From positions 1 to 27,405 of the forward strand of contig JAUWRC010000005.1 of assembly GCA_030610745.1 (NCBI GenBank): a stretch of DNA of 27,405 bases, in the 5' to 3' direction. This DNA is from Clostridia bacterium (GTDB lineage: Bacteria; Aerophobota; Aerophobia; Aerophobales; AE-B3A). The position numbers and the translations under genes were made by a program. This document shows positions 13,767-21,383 of the stretch, piece after piece. Position 1 is the first letter of the stretch. The number at the start of each line of letters is the position of its first letter. The notes below the pieces were generated by a model, which saw only the letters and a program-made list of their open reading frames with translations, was not told where the DNA came from and did no database searches.

Positions 13767-14948
13767 ATGGGAAAAATTGTAGGTTTAACCGGTGATGAAG
13801 TAGCTGCTGAGGCTATACGGCAGATTAATCCAGATGTAGTAGCTGCTTATCCCATTACTCCTCAGACGGCGATAGTACAGAATTTTTCTCAATTTGTCGC
13901 CGATGGTGTAGTTTCTACAGAGATGGTGAGAGTGGAGAGTGAGCATTCAGCTATGAGTGCCTGTATAGGAGCGGCTGCTGCTGGAGCCCGGGCGATGACT
14001 GCCACCTCGGCTAATGGCCTGGCTTTAATGTGGGAGATTTGTTACATCGCTGCCTCTTATAGATTGCCTATTGTTATGCCCGTGGTGAATAGAGCTTTGA
14101 GTGGTCCTATTAATATCCACTGTGACCATTCAGATTCTATGGGAGCCCGAGATTCTGGATGGATTCAGCTTTATAGTGAAAACTGCCAGGAAGTCTATGA
14201 TAATCTTATTCAGGCTATGCGTATAGCTGAGAATAAGGAAGTGCTTCTACCGGTAATGGTCACTCTGGATGGATTTATTATTTCTCATGCTATGGAAAGA
14301 GTGGAAATATTAGAAGATGAAAAAGTAAGGCAGTTTATTGGTAAATATAAGAATCCTCACTCTTTACTTAATATAGATAATCCCGTTACATGGGGTCCTC
14401 TTGACCTTTATGATTATTATTTTGAGCATAAAAGACAGCAAATAGAGGCTATGGAGAAAGCAGGAGAGGTTATTCAGAGGGTAGGCAAAGAGTTTAAAGA
14501 GATAAGTGGGCGTTCTTATAACTTGATGGAAAATTATAGGTTAGAGGGAGCAGATTTAGTTGTTGTAGCTGCTGGCTCTACGGCAGGAACGGTAAAAGCT
14601 GTGGTGAATGAGTTAAGAGAAGAGGGTATTAAGGCTGGCCTTCTAAAAATAAGAGTCTTTCGTCCCTTTCCTGCCCAGGAGATAAGCCAGGCATTAAAAA
14701 ATGCTGAGGCTGTAGCTGTTCTTGACCGCTGTGTCTCTTTTGGAGCTCAGGGAGGGCCAATATTTCTGGAGGTTAGGTCGGCTCTTTTTGAAGAAGCCAA
14801 AAGAGTCCCCGTGGTAAATTATATTTATGGATTGGGAGGAAGAGATATTGGTATAGATGAGATCAAGGCAGTTTATAAGAATCTTGAAAGAATTGCCCAG
14901 ACCAAGAAAATAGAGAAATTGGTTGGTTATCTGGGTTTGAGGGAATAG
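13767..14948 (+). CDS. porA: Pyruvate:ferredoxin oxidoreductase, alpha subunit
   Basis: Alpha subunit, 393 residues, containing the pyrimidine-binding part of the thiamine pyrophosphate site and the transketolase C-terminal domain. Typical segments are VAAYPITPQTAIVQ, VESEHSAMSACIGAAAAGAR, TATSANGLALMWE and, late, VLDRCVSFGAQGGP. A clear AGGAGA precedes ATG 13767. It completes the por set only together with porB, which follows after a 156-base gap holding a hairpin and a repeat. Confidence 0.96.
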   Translation: MGKIVGLTGDEVAAEAIRQINPDVVAAYPITPQTAIVQNFSQFVADGVVSTEMVRVESEHSAMSACIGAAAAGARAMTATSANGLALMWEICYIAASYRLPIVMPVVNRALSGPINIHCDHSDSMGARDSGWIQLYSENCQEVYDNLIQAMRIAENKEVLLPVMVTLDGFIISHAMERVEILEDEKVRQFIGKYKNPHSLLNIDNPVTWGPLDLYDYYFEHKRQQIEAMEKAGEVIQRVGKEFKEISGRSYNLMENYRLEGADLVVVAAGSTAGTVKAVVNELREEGIKAGLLKIRVFRPFPAQEISQALKNAEAVAVLDRCVSFGAQGGPIFLEVRSALFEEAKRVPVVNYIYGLGGRDIGIDEIKAVYKNLERIAQTKKIEKLVGYLGLRE

Positions 14949-15040
14949 AAAGCGCAAAATGAAAAGCGAAAAATGCAAAAGCATAGCGTAAAATTCAAAA
15001 GTTTTAAGTTTTGAATTATAGTTTTTAGCTTTGCGCTTTT
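14949..15040. repeat. Imperfect hairpin between porA and porB
   Basis: AATTCAAAA (14992-15000) and TTTTGAATT (15009-15017) form a perfect nine-pair stem. The flanks AAAGCGCAAAA (14949-14959) and the CTTTGCGCTTTT word (15029-15040) add outer pairing. AAAGCG/AAATGC-like words repeat within the left arm. It could reduce read-through, or be only an inserted repeat. Confidence 0.5.
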
Positions 15041-15054
15041 ACTTTTTAGTTTTT

Positions 15055-15089
15055 TACGAGATACGAGCAACGAGCGACGAACAACGAAT
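15055..15089 (+). repeat. CGACGAACAACGA repeat upstream of porB
   Basis: ACGAGATACGAGCAACGAGC followed by GACGAACAACGAA is nearly the same as the repeat before ddl. Here a normal AAAGGAGGA still lies between the repeat and the start codon. Confidence 0.6.
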
Positions 15090-15104
15090 TTAAAGGAGGA
15101 TGTG

Positions 15105-16043
15105 ATGCCGTCTCTTAAGGAGTTATCAAAGAAAAAAGAACTTCTCAGTGGAGGTCAGAGGCTTTGTGCTGGCTGTGGTGCCTCTATTATTGTAAGGCAG
15201 GTTCTTATGGCTGCCGAAGACCCGCTGGTAATAAGTTGTGCTACAGGGTGTCTGGAAGTAGCTACTACTATTTACCCCTTTAGTGCCTGGCGGACTCCCG
15301 GTATCCATTGTGCCTTTGAAAATTCTGCTTCTACCTTATCAGGAGTAGAAGCAGCTTATCGTTCTCTAAAAAGGCAGGGCAGGCTCGACAAAACTATCAA
15401 ATTTATTGCTTTTGGTGGGGATGGAGGAACCTATGACATAGGTTTGCAGGCTTTATCAGGAGCTCTGGAAAGAGGACATAATTTTCTTTACGTCTGCTAT
15501 GACAACGAAGCGTATATGAATACTGGGATACAGCGCTCCAGTGCTACCCCTGAAGGAGCAGCTACTACTACTTCTCCTGTGGGAAAAGTCATCCCAGAAG
15601 GAAAACAGCGGCCTCGCAAAGATTTAACGCAAATTGTCGTTGCTCACAACTCTCCTTATGTAGCTCAGGCTAATCCTGCTTATTATAACGATTTAATAAA
15701 GAAAGTGCAAAAAGCTTTAAATACAGAAGGCCCTACCTTTATTAATATTCTCTCTCCTTGTCCGCGGGGCTGGAGATATGAGTCTTCCCAGTCTATTCAA
15801 ATTGCCAAGCTCGCTACCTTGACCGGATTTTGGCCCTTGTACGAAGTAGAAAATGGGAAATACAGAATTACCTATCTTCCTAGAAAAAGGCGCCCCTTTA
15901 GAGAATGGCTAGAATCTCAAGGAAGGTTTAAGCATCTTTTAAGCGAGAAGAATAAAGGGATAGTTGAAAGGCTGGAAAGAGAAGTAGAAGAAAAAGAAAA
16001 GAAGCTCTTAGCCCTGGCGGGAGAAGCTCCCTCCTCCGTATAG
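15105..16043 (+). CDS. porB: Pyruvate:ferredoxin oxidoreductase, beta subunit
   Basis: TPP-binding beta subunit, 312 residues. CAGCG (about 23-27) and SCATGCLE supply iron-sulfur-ligand cysteines. GGDGGTYDIGLQALSGALERG is the thiamine diphosphate/magnesium motif, followed by CYDNEAYMNTGIQRSSATPEGA, characteristic of pyruvate rather than branched-chain 2-oxoacid enzymes. ATG 15105 is chosen over an in-frame GTG one codon earlier, by distance to AAAGGAGGA. The last 30 residues are a charged helix (EREVEEKEKKLLALAGEAP). Its stop abuts a fragment of an acetyltransferase gene. Confidence 0.95.
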   Translation: MPSLKELSKKKELLSGGQRLCAGCGASIIVRQVLMAAEDPLVISCATGCLEVATTIYPFSAWRTPGIHCAFENSASTLSGVEAAYRSLKRQGRLDKTIKFIAFGGDGGTYDIGLQALSGALERGHNFLYVCYDNEAYMNTGIQRSSATPEGAATTTSPVGKVIPEGKQRPRKDLTQIVVAHNSPYVAQANPAYYNDLIKKVQKALNTEGPTFINILSPCPRGWRYESSQSIQIAKLATLTGFWPLYEVENGKYRITYLPRKRRPFREWLESQGRFKHLLSEKNKGIVERLEREVEEKEKKLLALAGEAPSSV

Positions 16044-16207
16044 ATCGATTCATCGTTTGCGAGACTCAAAATACTAATGTACCTGCCATTCAATTCTATG
16101 GCAAGGTTGGTTTTGAAATCGAAGGGGTTGATTTTTCCTACTACTCCAATAGCGATATAACAGAAGGAGAAATAGCAATCTTCATGAAGAAAAAGCTGGC
16201 ATCATAA
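16043..16207 (+). pseudogene. 3' fragment of a GNAT acetyltransferase gene
   Basis: An open frame directly after porB reads DRFIVCETQNTNVPAIQFYG, then KVGFEIEGVDFSYYSNSD and ends EIAIFMKKKLAS with TAA at 16205-16207. ETQ(N)TNVPAIxFYxKVGFEIEG is the C-terminal motif B of a common GNAT family. There is no start codon and no N-terminal half; porB occupies the upstream side. A truncated remnant. Confidence 0.7.
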
Positions 16208-16210
16208 GAA

Positions 16211-16247
16211 GATGAAGCGCCTGACTACATATCAACTGATCTGACAG
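16211..16247 (+). repeat. Fragment duplicated from the 3' end of the HAD gene at 21384
   Basis: These 37 bases match 22011-22047 with two differences, both C/T. In the HAD gene they encode DEAPDYISTDLTG. The copy is joined to the acetyltransferase tail on its left and to the palindromic element on its right. Confidence 0.75.
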
Positions 16248-16414
16248 AGAGCTCTGAAAAACTCTATTCCCGTTATTGCGAGCAGGGCGAAGCAATCTCT
16301 TCTTGAAGTTAGAGAGTCTGCTTTGAATCTGCTTTAAGATTGCTTCAGGACTTTGTCCTTCGCAATGACATTAGAACAGTTTCCTGCTAAAAGTTGCATT
16401 TTTCAGAGCTCTCT
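16246..16414. repeat. 169-bp palindromic MITE-like element
   Basis: Terminal arms 16246-16261 and 16399-16414 are perfect 16-base inverted repeats (AGAGAGCTCTGAAAAA). The core carries TTATTGCGAGCAGGGCGAAG and CAATCTC on one side and AGATTGCTTCAGGACTTTG, then CTTCGCAATGACAT, on the other, the same words as the 3177-3316 element, but with different terminal arms. No ORF lies inside. Confidence 0.75.
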
Positions 16415-16458
16415 CTCTGTAGTTTTGACAGCACTAACAATGCCTAAAGGAGGCTCAC

Positions 16459-17763
16459 ATGCTAAGTAAATCTGCTAGTTTCAAGTCTATCAGGAAGGCG
16501 ATCGATGAGATTCCGGTGATTGATTGCCATGATCATACCATGGGATATCGGTCCGCACCGGAATATAAAGAGCCAATTGTCTCATTAATTGGAGGATATG
16601 TGGAGTCTGATTTAATGTCTGCCGGGGCAGAGCCACATATGGAGATGTTGAGGGACCAGAGGATATCTACCGAAGAAAAATGGCCAGTATTTGAGAAGCT
16701 CTGGAAGGCAACCGAACATACCTCCTACGCGCGGGTAACCAGGCTCATTATGGAAAAGTTCTATGGGGAGAGCGAGATGAGTCTTGAGGCCCTTGTGCGC
16801 ATTGGCCAAAGGCTTTTAAAGCTGAAGGATGAGAAAGTCTATGAGAAGATTCTCGATGATGCGGGTATTGTATGCAGACTGGTCAACATCTGGATTGATT
16901 TGAAGGAATACCTGGAAGGTAAATACAAACTACCAGACCGTGATCGGATGCTCGTTCCTCTGCCAGATTTTCACCATATTGGCAGTTACGAAGCCATTCA
17001 GAAGATTGCTGGCATTCTGGGCAAAAAGGTTACCTCGCTTGATGAGTATGTTGTTCTCTGCGGGGAGATATTCTCCCGAATGAAGAAGCGCGGCACCATT
17101 GGCATGAAGGACCAATCCGCTTATAGTCGTCCCATAAAGTTTTCCAATGCCACCCGTGAAGAGGCAGAGCGAGTCTTTAACAAGATAATGGAGAACCCAA
17201 GATTCTCAGTGGGTTTCCCCGAACTAATGCCTTTGTCTGATTACCTGTTCCATCAATTTATGCGAATGGCCCGCCAGCTTGACTTTTTTGTCCAGATTCA
17301 TACCGGCCATATGGCAGGTATCAGAAATGAGATTAGCAAGACAAATGCTGTGCTTCTCACTTCATTGCTGGAGATGCATTCTGAGGTAAGGTTCGACATT
17401 TTCCACGGCAACTGGCCTTATGATGGGGAGCTGCTTTACCTGGCTAAGAATTATCCAAATGTTCACATCGACGCTTGCTGGCTTAACATCATTGATGCCT
17501 ACTATGCTAAAAGATTATTTGCTAACTCCATAATGGCTGTTCCTCATACCAAAATTCATGGTTTTGGTGCCGATTATCACGATGTACCTGAATATGCCGC
17601 CTGTCACCTCTTGATTGCTAAGGATGCCATAGCAGCAGGGCTGGCAGAAGTTGTAGATATGGGTTGGCTGAAAGAGAAAGAGGCTATAAAGATAGGGGCG
17701 GATTGGCTCTTTAATAATCCCAATGAATGGTACAAGCTGGGTTTTAACCCCGTTGAGATGTGA
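16459..17763 (+). CDS. Amidohydrolase-superfamily protein (amidohydrolase 2/uronate isomerase-like)
   Basis: 434 residues with a metal-dependent TIM-barrel layout. The metal motif DCHDH (Asp22-His26) ends strand 1; MKDQSAY (Lys217) could be the carboxylated or substrate lysine; IHTGH (His281, His284), FHGNW (His316) and GADYHD (Asp372) fit the remaining ligands. The order H-x-H, K, H, H, D is that of the superfamily, and the size and long insert suggest the uronate isomerase/amidohydrolase 2 branch. AAAGGAGG precedes ATG 16459. It stands alone between a palindromic element and a gene-poor stretch, so context gives no substrate. Confidence 0.8.
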   Translation: MLSKSASFKSIRKAIDEIPVIDCHDHTMGYRSAPEYKEPIVSLIGGYVESDLMSAGAEPHMEMLRDQRISTEEKWPVFEKLWKATEHTSYARVTRLIMEKFYGESEMSLEALVRIGQRLLKLKDEKVYEKILDDAGIVCRLVNIWIDLKEYLEGKYKLPDRDRMLVPLPDFHHIGSYEAIQKIAGILGKKVTSLDEYVVLCGEIFSRMKKRGTIGMKDQSAYSRPIKFSNATREEAERVFNKIMENPRFSVGFPELMPLSDYLFHQFMRMARQLDFFVQIHTGHMAGIRNEISKTNAVLLTSLLEMHSEVRFDIFHGNWPYDGELLYLAKNYPNVHIDACWLNIIDAYYAKRLFANSIMAVPHTKIHGFGADYHDVPEYAACHLLIAKDAIAAGLAEVVDMGWLKEKEAIKIGADWLFNNPNEWYKLGFNPVEM

Positions 17764-18066
17764 GAGACCTTCTATGAAATACAAGGGTAAGTACTCAATA
17801 TTTAATGCTCATAATATAAAAAACTACCCTATTTTTCTGTAGTGAAGCATGATAGTTCACTTAGATCTATCCATAAACGAAGTATTTCGGATATGAAATG
17901 GAATCCCAAGATAAAAAATGCTATCAAAAGATAGAAAGATATGTGCAAAGAGTTGTTCTTGGCAATTGGTTTATTTGTCTTACATTTATAGTAAGAATTA
18001 GGAGGTAAGAGAGATTCTCGGTTTGCGCTGTGTTTCGCAAAATTTTCGTTTTCAAAAGGAGTCAGC
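17764..18066. other. Gene-poor spacer between the amidohydrolase and Nudix genes
   Basis: Three hundred AT-rich bases without a plus-strand frame. The minus strand is open across 17829-18110 and could encode a short protein with one hydrophobic stretch (FYLLIAFFILGFHFI), but it has no recognised family and runs into the Nudix gene from the other side. No terminator or strong promoter was seen; AAAAGGAG at 18054-18061 serves the Nudix gene. Confidence 0.4.
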
Positions 18067-18540
18067 ATGTTAACAACCCATGTTTTAGGCAGAATAGTAA
18101 TAATTAACAAGTGTCACGTTTTGTTAGCCCATAAAATTGGTGCAAAGAACACATTTTTACCCGGTGGCCACGTTGAATACAATGAAGGTGTAAAGAATGC
18201 GATTCTAAGAGAGTTAAAGGAAGAATTTAATGGAGAAGTTAAGATTGATCAATTCATTGGTGTAATTGAACATTCATTTGACTATAATGCTCAACCGTAT
18301 TATGAATTGAATTTCCTGTTTTCTGGTAGTTTATTGAATTACGCTTATCCCCAAATTCCGAAATCACTCGAATCGCATTTGGAATTTTACTGGCAACCGG
18401 TTGGGAAATTAAGAGAAGCGAACTTGTTACCCTCGTCCCTAGCCACAGTTATTCCCAGTTATTATAAAGATAGGAAAAACAGTTTATGGATAAGTACAAT
18501 GGAAAATGAAAATATCAATAATAGCGGCTCAAAGGTATGA
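18067..18540 (+). CDS. Nudix hydrolase
   Basis: 157 residues. The Nudix box G-x5-E-x7-REUxEE is intact: Gly34, Glu40, Arg48, Glu49, Glu52, Glu53 in LPGGHVEYNEGVKNAILREL-KEEF. The enzyme would hydrolyse a nucleoside diphosphate linked to another group, with magnesium on the box glutamates. The specificity loop gives no clear subfamily; the first strand (VLGRIVIINKCHVLLAHK) is normal. AAAAGGAG lies before ATG 18067. It stands as a single-gene module in the accessory region, followed by debris. Confidence 0.9.
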   Translation: MLTTHVLGRIVIINKCHVLLAHKIGAKNTFLPGGHVEYNEGVKNAILRELKEEFNGEVKIDQFIGVIEHSFDYNAQPYYELNFLFSGSLLNYAYPQIPKSLESHLEFYWQPVGKLREANLLPSSLATVIPSYYKDRKNSLWISTMENENINNSGSKV

Positions 18541-18630
18541 TATTGTATAGGAGAATAAGATAACGCCAGCTGATGAATTCAGATAGATCAAAGAATAGGC
18601 TTTGAAAAAAAATTTCTGCTATATCTCTCC

Positions 18631-18715
18631 AGACTCTTTTTAGGATGTGGAGAAGGTAGAAATGCAGTTTTTCTTGCAAGGAATGGCTATTATGTCAATG
18701 CCTTACATTGCGCCA
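18631..18715 (+). pseudogene. Fragment of a SAM-dependent methyltransferase (motif I)
   Basis: The frame reads LFLGCGEGRNAVFLARNGYY followed by VNAL, the AdoMet-binding motif I (GCGEGRNAxFLA) of class I methyltransferases. Upstream residues lack the expected fold, and downstream the frame continues into unrelated sequence to a stop at 18967-18969. A remnant of about 28 codons. Confidence 0.6.
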
Positions 18716-18794
18716 CGGTGTTTGTGGTTTGCTACGCTCACCTGATAATATTAGTTAAAAAAGAAGAAATCTTCAAATTGCTGGAACCTATCGC

Positions 18795-18849
18795 TTCCAG
18801 ACTGGCAGTTAAGCTAAGAAGAGTCAGAGAAAATAGGGACAGCGACCAT
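18795..18849 (+). repeat. Duplicated fragment plus a GGGACAGCGACCAT footprint
   Basis: 18795-18830 (TTCCAGACTGGCAGTTAAGC onwards) matches 25083-25118 with few differences. Immediately after, GGGACAGCGACCAT (18836-18849) matches 22118-22130. In the second place the word lies about 40 bases upstream of a REP-associated transposase start, so it is likely an element end. Confidence 0.5.
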
Positions 18850-19019
18850 CAATCTGTTATTCGCTTGTACGCCATGTCGATAAAAGGATTGCCTGGGCAC
18901 ATTAGAATCAAAATGATGAGCATTTCTGGTAATACTGAAGATTTGAAACCTCACCGGAGCTGCGCATAAATGAAGTGCTTCGATTATTTAGAGGAAATGA
19001 TGGCCGAGGAGAAATAATA

Positions 19020-19418
19020 TCAAATCCAGTTCTCAATTTTCAAGTTAGGTATACGGCTAAATTCTCTGAGGTTATTGGTAACAAGAACCAGATTTTCAGA
19101 TTTTGCGTGAGCGCCTATAAAAAGATCCATGGTTCCAATAATAGAGCCTGTTTTTTCCAGACAGGAGCGTATTTTTCCGTATGTTCCTGCAGCCTTTTCT
19201 GTAAATGGAAGGATCTGGAGGGGAGCTAAAAATTTTATCAGAGCTATTTTGTTTTTCTCGGGGAAGGCACTTTTACTAACCCCGTATTCCAATTCTGCTA
19301 ATGTGATTACTGAGATACCAACATCATTAATTTGAAGAGTTTCTAATTTTTTAAAGACCGGCGAAGGCTTTCTCTTTATAATGTAAATACATATATTGGT
19401 ATCCAATAGATATTTCAT
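19020..19418 (-). CDS. vapC: VapC-type PIN-domain ribonuclease toxin
   Basis: 132 residues with the PIN-domain acidic set: Asp6 in LLDTNI, Glu42 in LAELEYG, Asp98 in TMDLFIGAHA, and the TNNLREF motif (114-120) at the fourth position. VapC toxins cleave tRNA or rRNA. Its ATG overlaps the vapB stop by four bases, the usual coupling of the pair. Length is normal and the gene looks intact. It lies on the opposite strand to nearly all neighbours, so it is an independent module. Confidence 0.93.
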   Translation of the reverse strand: MKYLLDTNICIYIIKRKPSPVFKKLETLQINDVGISVITLAELEYGVSKSAFPEKNKIALIKFLAPLQILPFTEKAAGTYGKIRSCLEKTGSIIGTMDLFIGAHAKSENLVLVTNNLREFSRIPNLKIENWI

Positions 19419-19648
19419 TCAAAAGTTTCTCTTGTGTCTTGCTCGGATGGCTGGTGCCTTTCTTTCATAAAATCCTCGCTAAACTCATGCACACCGGAAA
19501 AGAGAGAGGCCCAGGGGTTATTTTTAGGGATAAGTATCACCATATTATCTAACTTTTTTATGTAAACATCTTTTCCCTGAAAACGATACTTTTTTGGCAG
19601 TCGCACAGCTTGGCTGCGGCCATTTATGAATATTTTTGCTGTGTCCAT
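19415..19648 (-). CDS. vapB: VapB-type antitoxin (AbrB/MazE fold)
   Basis: 77 residues. TAKIFINGRSQAVRLPKKYR is the swapped-hairpin AbrB-like DNA-binding domain of VapB proteins, and the C terminus (SEDFMKERHQPSEQDTRETF) is the flexible toxin-binding tail. GGAGGA lies eight bases before the ATG. Expected role: neutralise VapC and repress the operon through the palindrome upstream. Confidence 0.92.
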   Translation of the reverse strand: MDTAKIFINGRSQAVRLPKKYRFQGKDVYIKKLDNMVILIPKNNPWASLFSGVHEFSEDFMKERHQPSEQDTRETFE

Positions 19649-19670
19649 GATTAACGTCCTCCTTCTTGCG

Positions 19671-19709
19671 AAGTATATATTATGATATATACTTTTAAAA
19701 GGTTGTCAA
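19671..19709 (-). promoter_or_regulatory. vapBC promoter with palindromic operator
   Basis: On the minus strand TTGACA (19709-19704) is followed after 16 bases by TATCAT (19687-19682). A perfect inverted repeat AAGTATATAT-TATG-ATATATACTT (19671-19694) covers the -10 element. It lies 23 bases before the vapB start codon and is the natural VapBC binding site. Confidence 0.7.
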
Positions 19710-19753
19710 GGGGCCCTGCGTTTTTGTGTGTAGAATCCTTGCATCATAGGAGG

Positions 19754-19995
19754 ATTTATGGCCAATAGAAGAGCAAAAACAATTATTTTCAATTTTTGGC
19801 AATGTGAAAGATTTAATTGGAGTTGAGTTGACCGATAGTTTTTTAATGGTTCCGAATAAATCTGTCTCTGGAATATATTTCCCCACAGAAATTAGGTTTG
19901 AAAGTTGCAAGTTATGCCCAAGGGAAGTATGCTCAGGAAGACAGGCACCCTACGACAAAAATTTATTGGAAACATATTACAGGGATAGAACTTAA
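19754..19995 (+). pseudogene. Truncated second copy of the B12-dependent methionine synthase activation gene
   Basis: 19754-19991 matches 27007-27244 at about 92% by hand alignment (about 18 differences in 238), and the frame (LWPIEEQKQLFSIFGNVKD through YYRDRT, TAA 19993-19995) is fully open. Most differences are silent or conservative. The N-terminal two thirds are absent, and the upstream AGGAGG would feed an ATG in another frame. So this is a 3' remnant of a diverged homologue. Confidence 0.85.
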
Positions 19996-20088
19996 AACTT
20001 CCGATAACAAAAGAACCTGCCGAAAAATCTCCTGAAATAATCAATTTTCACAATCAATTTTAATTCACATCAATCAATTTTTTTGTAT

Positions 20089-20117
20089 TTGACATAAATA
20101 GCTGATTATGCTATGAG
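20089..20117 (+). promoter_or_regulatory. Possible distal promoter upstream of mntA-hepT
   Basis: TTGACA (20089-20094), 17 bases, TATGAG (20112-20117). A run of CAATCAATTTT words precedes it. It is 115 bases before mntA; a nearer candidate exists at 20180. Confidence 0.4.
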
Positions 20118-20179
20118 TCTGAAGGATTTGGAGTCAAAAGGCAAAAGAGCTCTGGGTAACTTAATTAATGGTGTGATAG

Positions 20180-20207
20180 TTGACTAGATTTAGATGTGGT
20201 ATATCAT
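20180..20207 (+). promoter_or_regulatory. Proximal promoter of mntA-hepT
   Basis: TTGACT (20180-20185), 16 bases, TATCAT (20202-20207), 24 bases before the mntA ATG, with AAGAAGG as ribosome-binding site. Confidence 0.5.
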
Positions 20208-20231
20208 TGCTATAGGAAGAAGGTGTAGATT

Positions 20232-20534
20232 ATGTTGATACCAGAAGTAATAATGAGAAAAATCGAAGAAAATATGGAAAAGATAAAGGGATGTGGTGTA
20301 AAAAAAATAGGATTATTTGGATCTTACATTAGGAATGAACAGAAGGTAGGGAGTGACATCGATATTTTAGTGGAATTTGAAAAAGAGAAAAAGACATTTG
20401 ATAATTATATGAATCTCAAATTTTTCTTAGAAGACTTATTCAAATATAAGGTTGATCTCGTAGTTGTTGAAGCTATAAAACCAGATTTGAAACCATATAT
20501 CTTGGAGAGTGTAAAATATGCCACGAGAGTGTAA
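20232..20534 (+). CDS. mntA: MNT-domain nucleotidyltransferase antitoxin
   Basis: 100 residues with the minimal nucleotidyltransferase signature GS-x10-DxD: Gly30-Ser31 in GLFGSYIR and Asp42/Asp44 in GSDIDILVEFE. In studied pairs MntA inactivates HepT by adding AMP to a tyrosine near the HEPN active site. It overlaps hepT by 17 bases. Confidence 0.92.
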   Translation: MLIPEVIMRKIEENMEKIKGCGVKKIGLFGSYIRNEQKVGSDIDILVEFEKEKKTFDNYMNLKFFLEDLFKYKVDLVVVEAIKPDLKPYILESVKYATRV

Positions 20535-20877
20535 AGCTTACCTTAAAGATATTCTGGAGGCTATTCGTAAGATTGAAAAATATACCGAAGGCCAATCTTT
20601 TAATGATTTTAGAGAGGATGAGTTAAAACAAGATGGTGTTGTGAGAAACTTGGAAATTATAGGAGAGGCTGTAAAGAATATCCCTGACGAAATCAAAAAT
20701 AAGAAATCCGAAGTGGAATGGAAAAAGGTTGCTGGACTAAGAGATATACTGATACATGCATATTTTGGGATTGATGTAGATATTGTCTGGGATATAGTTA
20801 AAAATAAGACTCCTGAGCTGAAAGAGAAAATATTAGAGATTCTTTCAGAAATAGAGAGACATAGCGCAAATACCTAA
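20518..20877 (+). CDS. hepT: HEPN-domain ribonuclease toxin (DUF86)
   Basis: 119 residues, all-alpha HEPN fold. The catalytic R-x4-H motif is Arg75...His80 in GLRDILIHAYFGID, with the following Tyr82 being the residue AMPylated by MntA in studied pairs. DGVVRNLEIIGEAVKNIP is the conserved middle helix. HepT dimers cleave RNA (tRNA 3' ends in studied cases). ATG 20518 lies inside the mntA 3' end. A terminator hairpin follows at 20931. Confidence 0.93.
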   Translation: MPRECKAYLKDILEAIRKIEKYTEGQSFNDFREDELKQDGVVRNLEIIGEAVKNIPDEIKNKKSEVEWKKVAGLRDILIHAYFGIDVDIVWDIVKNKTPELKEKILEILSEIERHSANT

Positions 20878-20930
20878 ATATAATTTTAGAGGCATAGAGA
20901 TTTTAACAATTTATGAGTAGTGAGTCAATG

Positions 20931-20966
20931 CCCCACAGCTCAGCTCTGCTGTGGGGTCGTTTATTT
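20931..20966 (+). terminator. Terminator after mntA-hepT
   Basis: CCCCACAGC (20931-20939) pairs perfectly with GCTGTGGGG (20948-20956) around an eight-base loop, then TCGTTTATTT. The T-tract is interrupted, so efficiency may be moderate. Confidence 0.6.
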
Positions 20967-21261
20967 GATATCCGTAATCCGAATGATAAAAAATATAAAG
21001 AATTAGTTCCTTCGCCTTGCGCAGATGTTGTAATTAATTCGATGAAAGACTTAGTTACTACAATTCGGATTTAAACCCTATCGGGTTCAATATGAAAAGC
21101 TTCTTGTGGACAAGTTTACTTAAGGAGTCATTGGCTTTGCTTTCTTGACAACCGAATATCTGGTTCGATGAAGTTACCAGTTCCGCTTTAGAATCAGCCA
21201 AAGAATATTTGGCTTTTATATACGTCATGAATACAGGGGATTAACTCTGGGGGGATAAAAC
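20967..21261 (+). other. Debris region with a possible acetyltransferase tail
   Basis: A plus-strand frame running out of the terminator (DIRNPNDKKYKELVPSPCAD...) is open to 21072-21074 but unrecognised. In another frame 21058-21123 encodes LQFGFKPYRVQYEKLLVDKF then TAA, which resembles the FYxKLGFKPYRxxYEK end of GNAT proteins. AGCCAAA/TTTGGCT (21196-21202 and 21208-21214) followed by TTT is a weak hairpin terminator. No intact gene. Confidence 0.4.
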
Positions 21262-21366
21262 TGTGAATTCCTTTTCATCGCTCGTAATTGTTATTGTTGG
21301 CCGAAAAAGAAGAAGGTGAGAAATTCTAGAAAGGGAATTATGATGTCTACTCAACAAGACTATACA
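21262..21366 (+). pseudogene. Internally deleted methyltransferase locus, copy of 24576-24942
   Basis: GTGAATTCCTTTTC (the same start as at 24576) is joined directly to a C-terminal coding end, SLVIVIVGRKRRR then TGA. The following 50 bases match 24899-24942 (GAGAAATTCTAGAAAGGGAA to TATGATGTCTACTC). Only about 20 codons of the methyltransferase remain, from its two ends. Confidence 0.65.
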
Positions 21367-21383
21367 AAAACGAGTAATGAATT

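Noticed and set aside
16427..16450. TTGACA upstream of the amidohydrolase gene as its promoter
   Set aside because: No -10 element lies at a usable distance; the start codon is too close.
17829..18110. 93-codon minus-strand frame before the Nudix gene
   Set aside because: It overlaps the Nudix start, has no ribosome-binding site I could see and no family.
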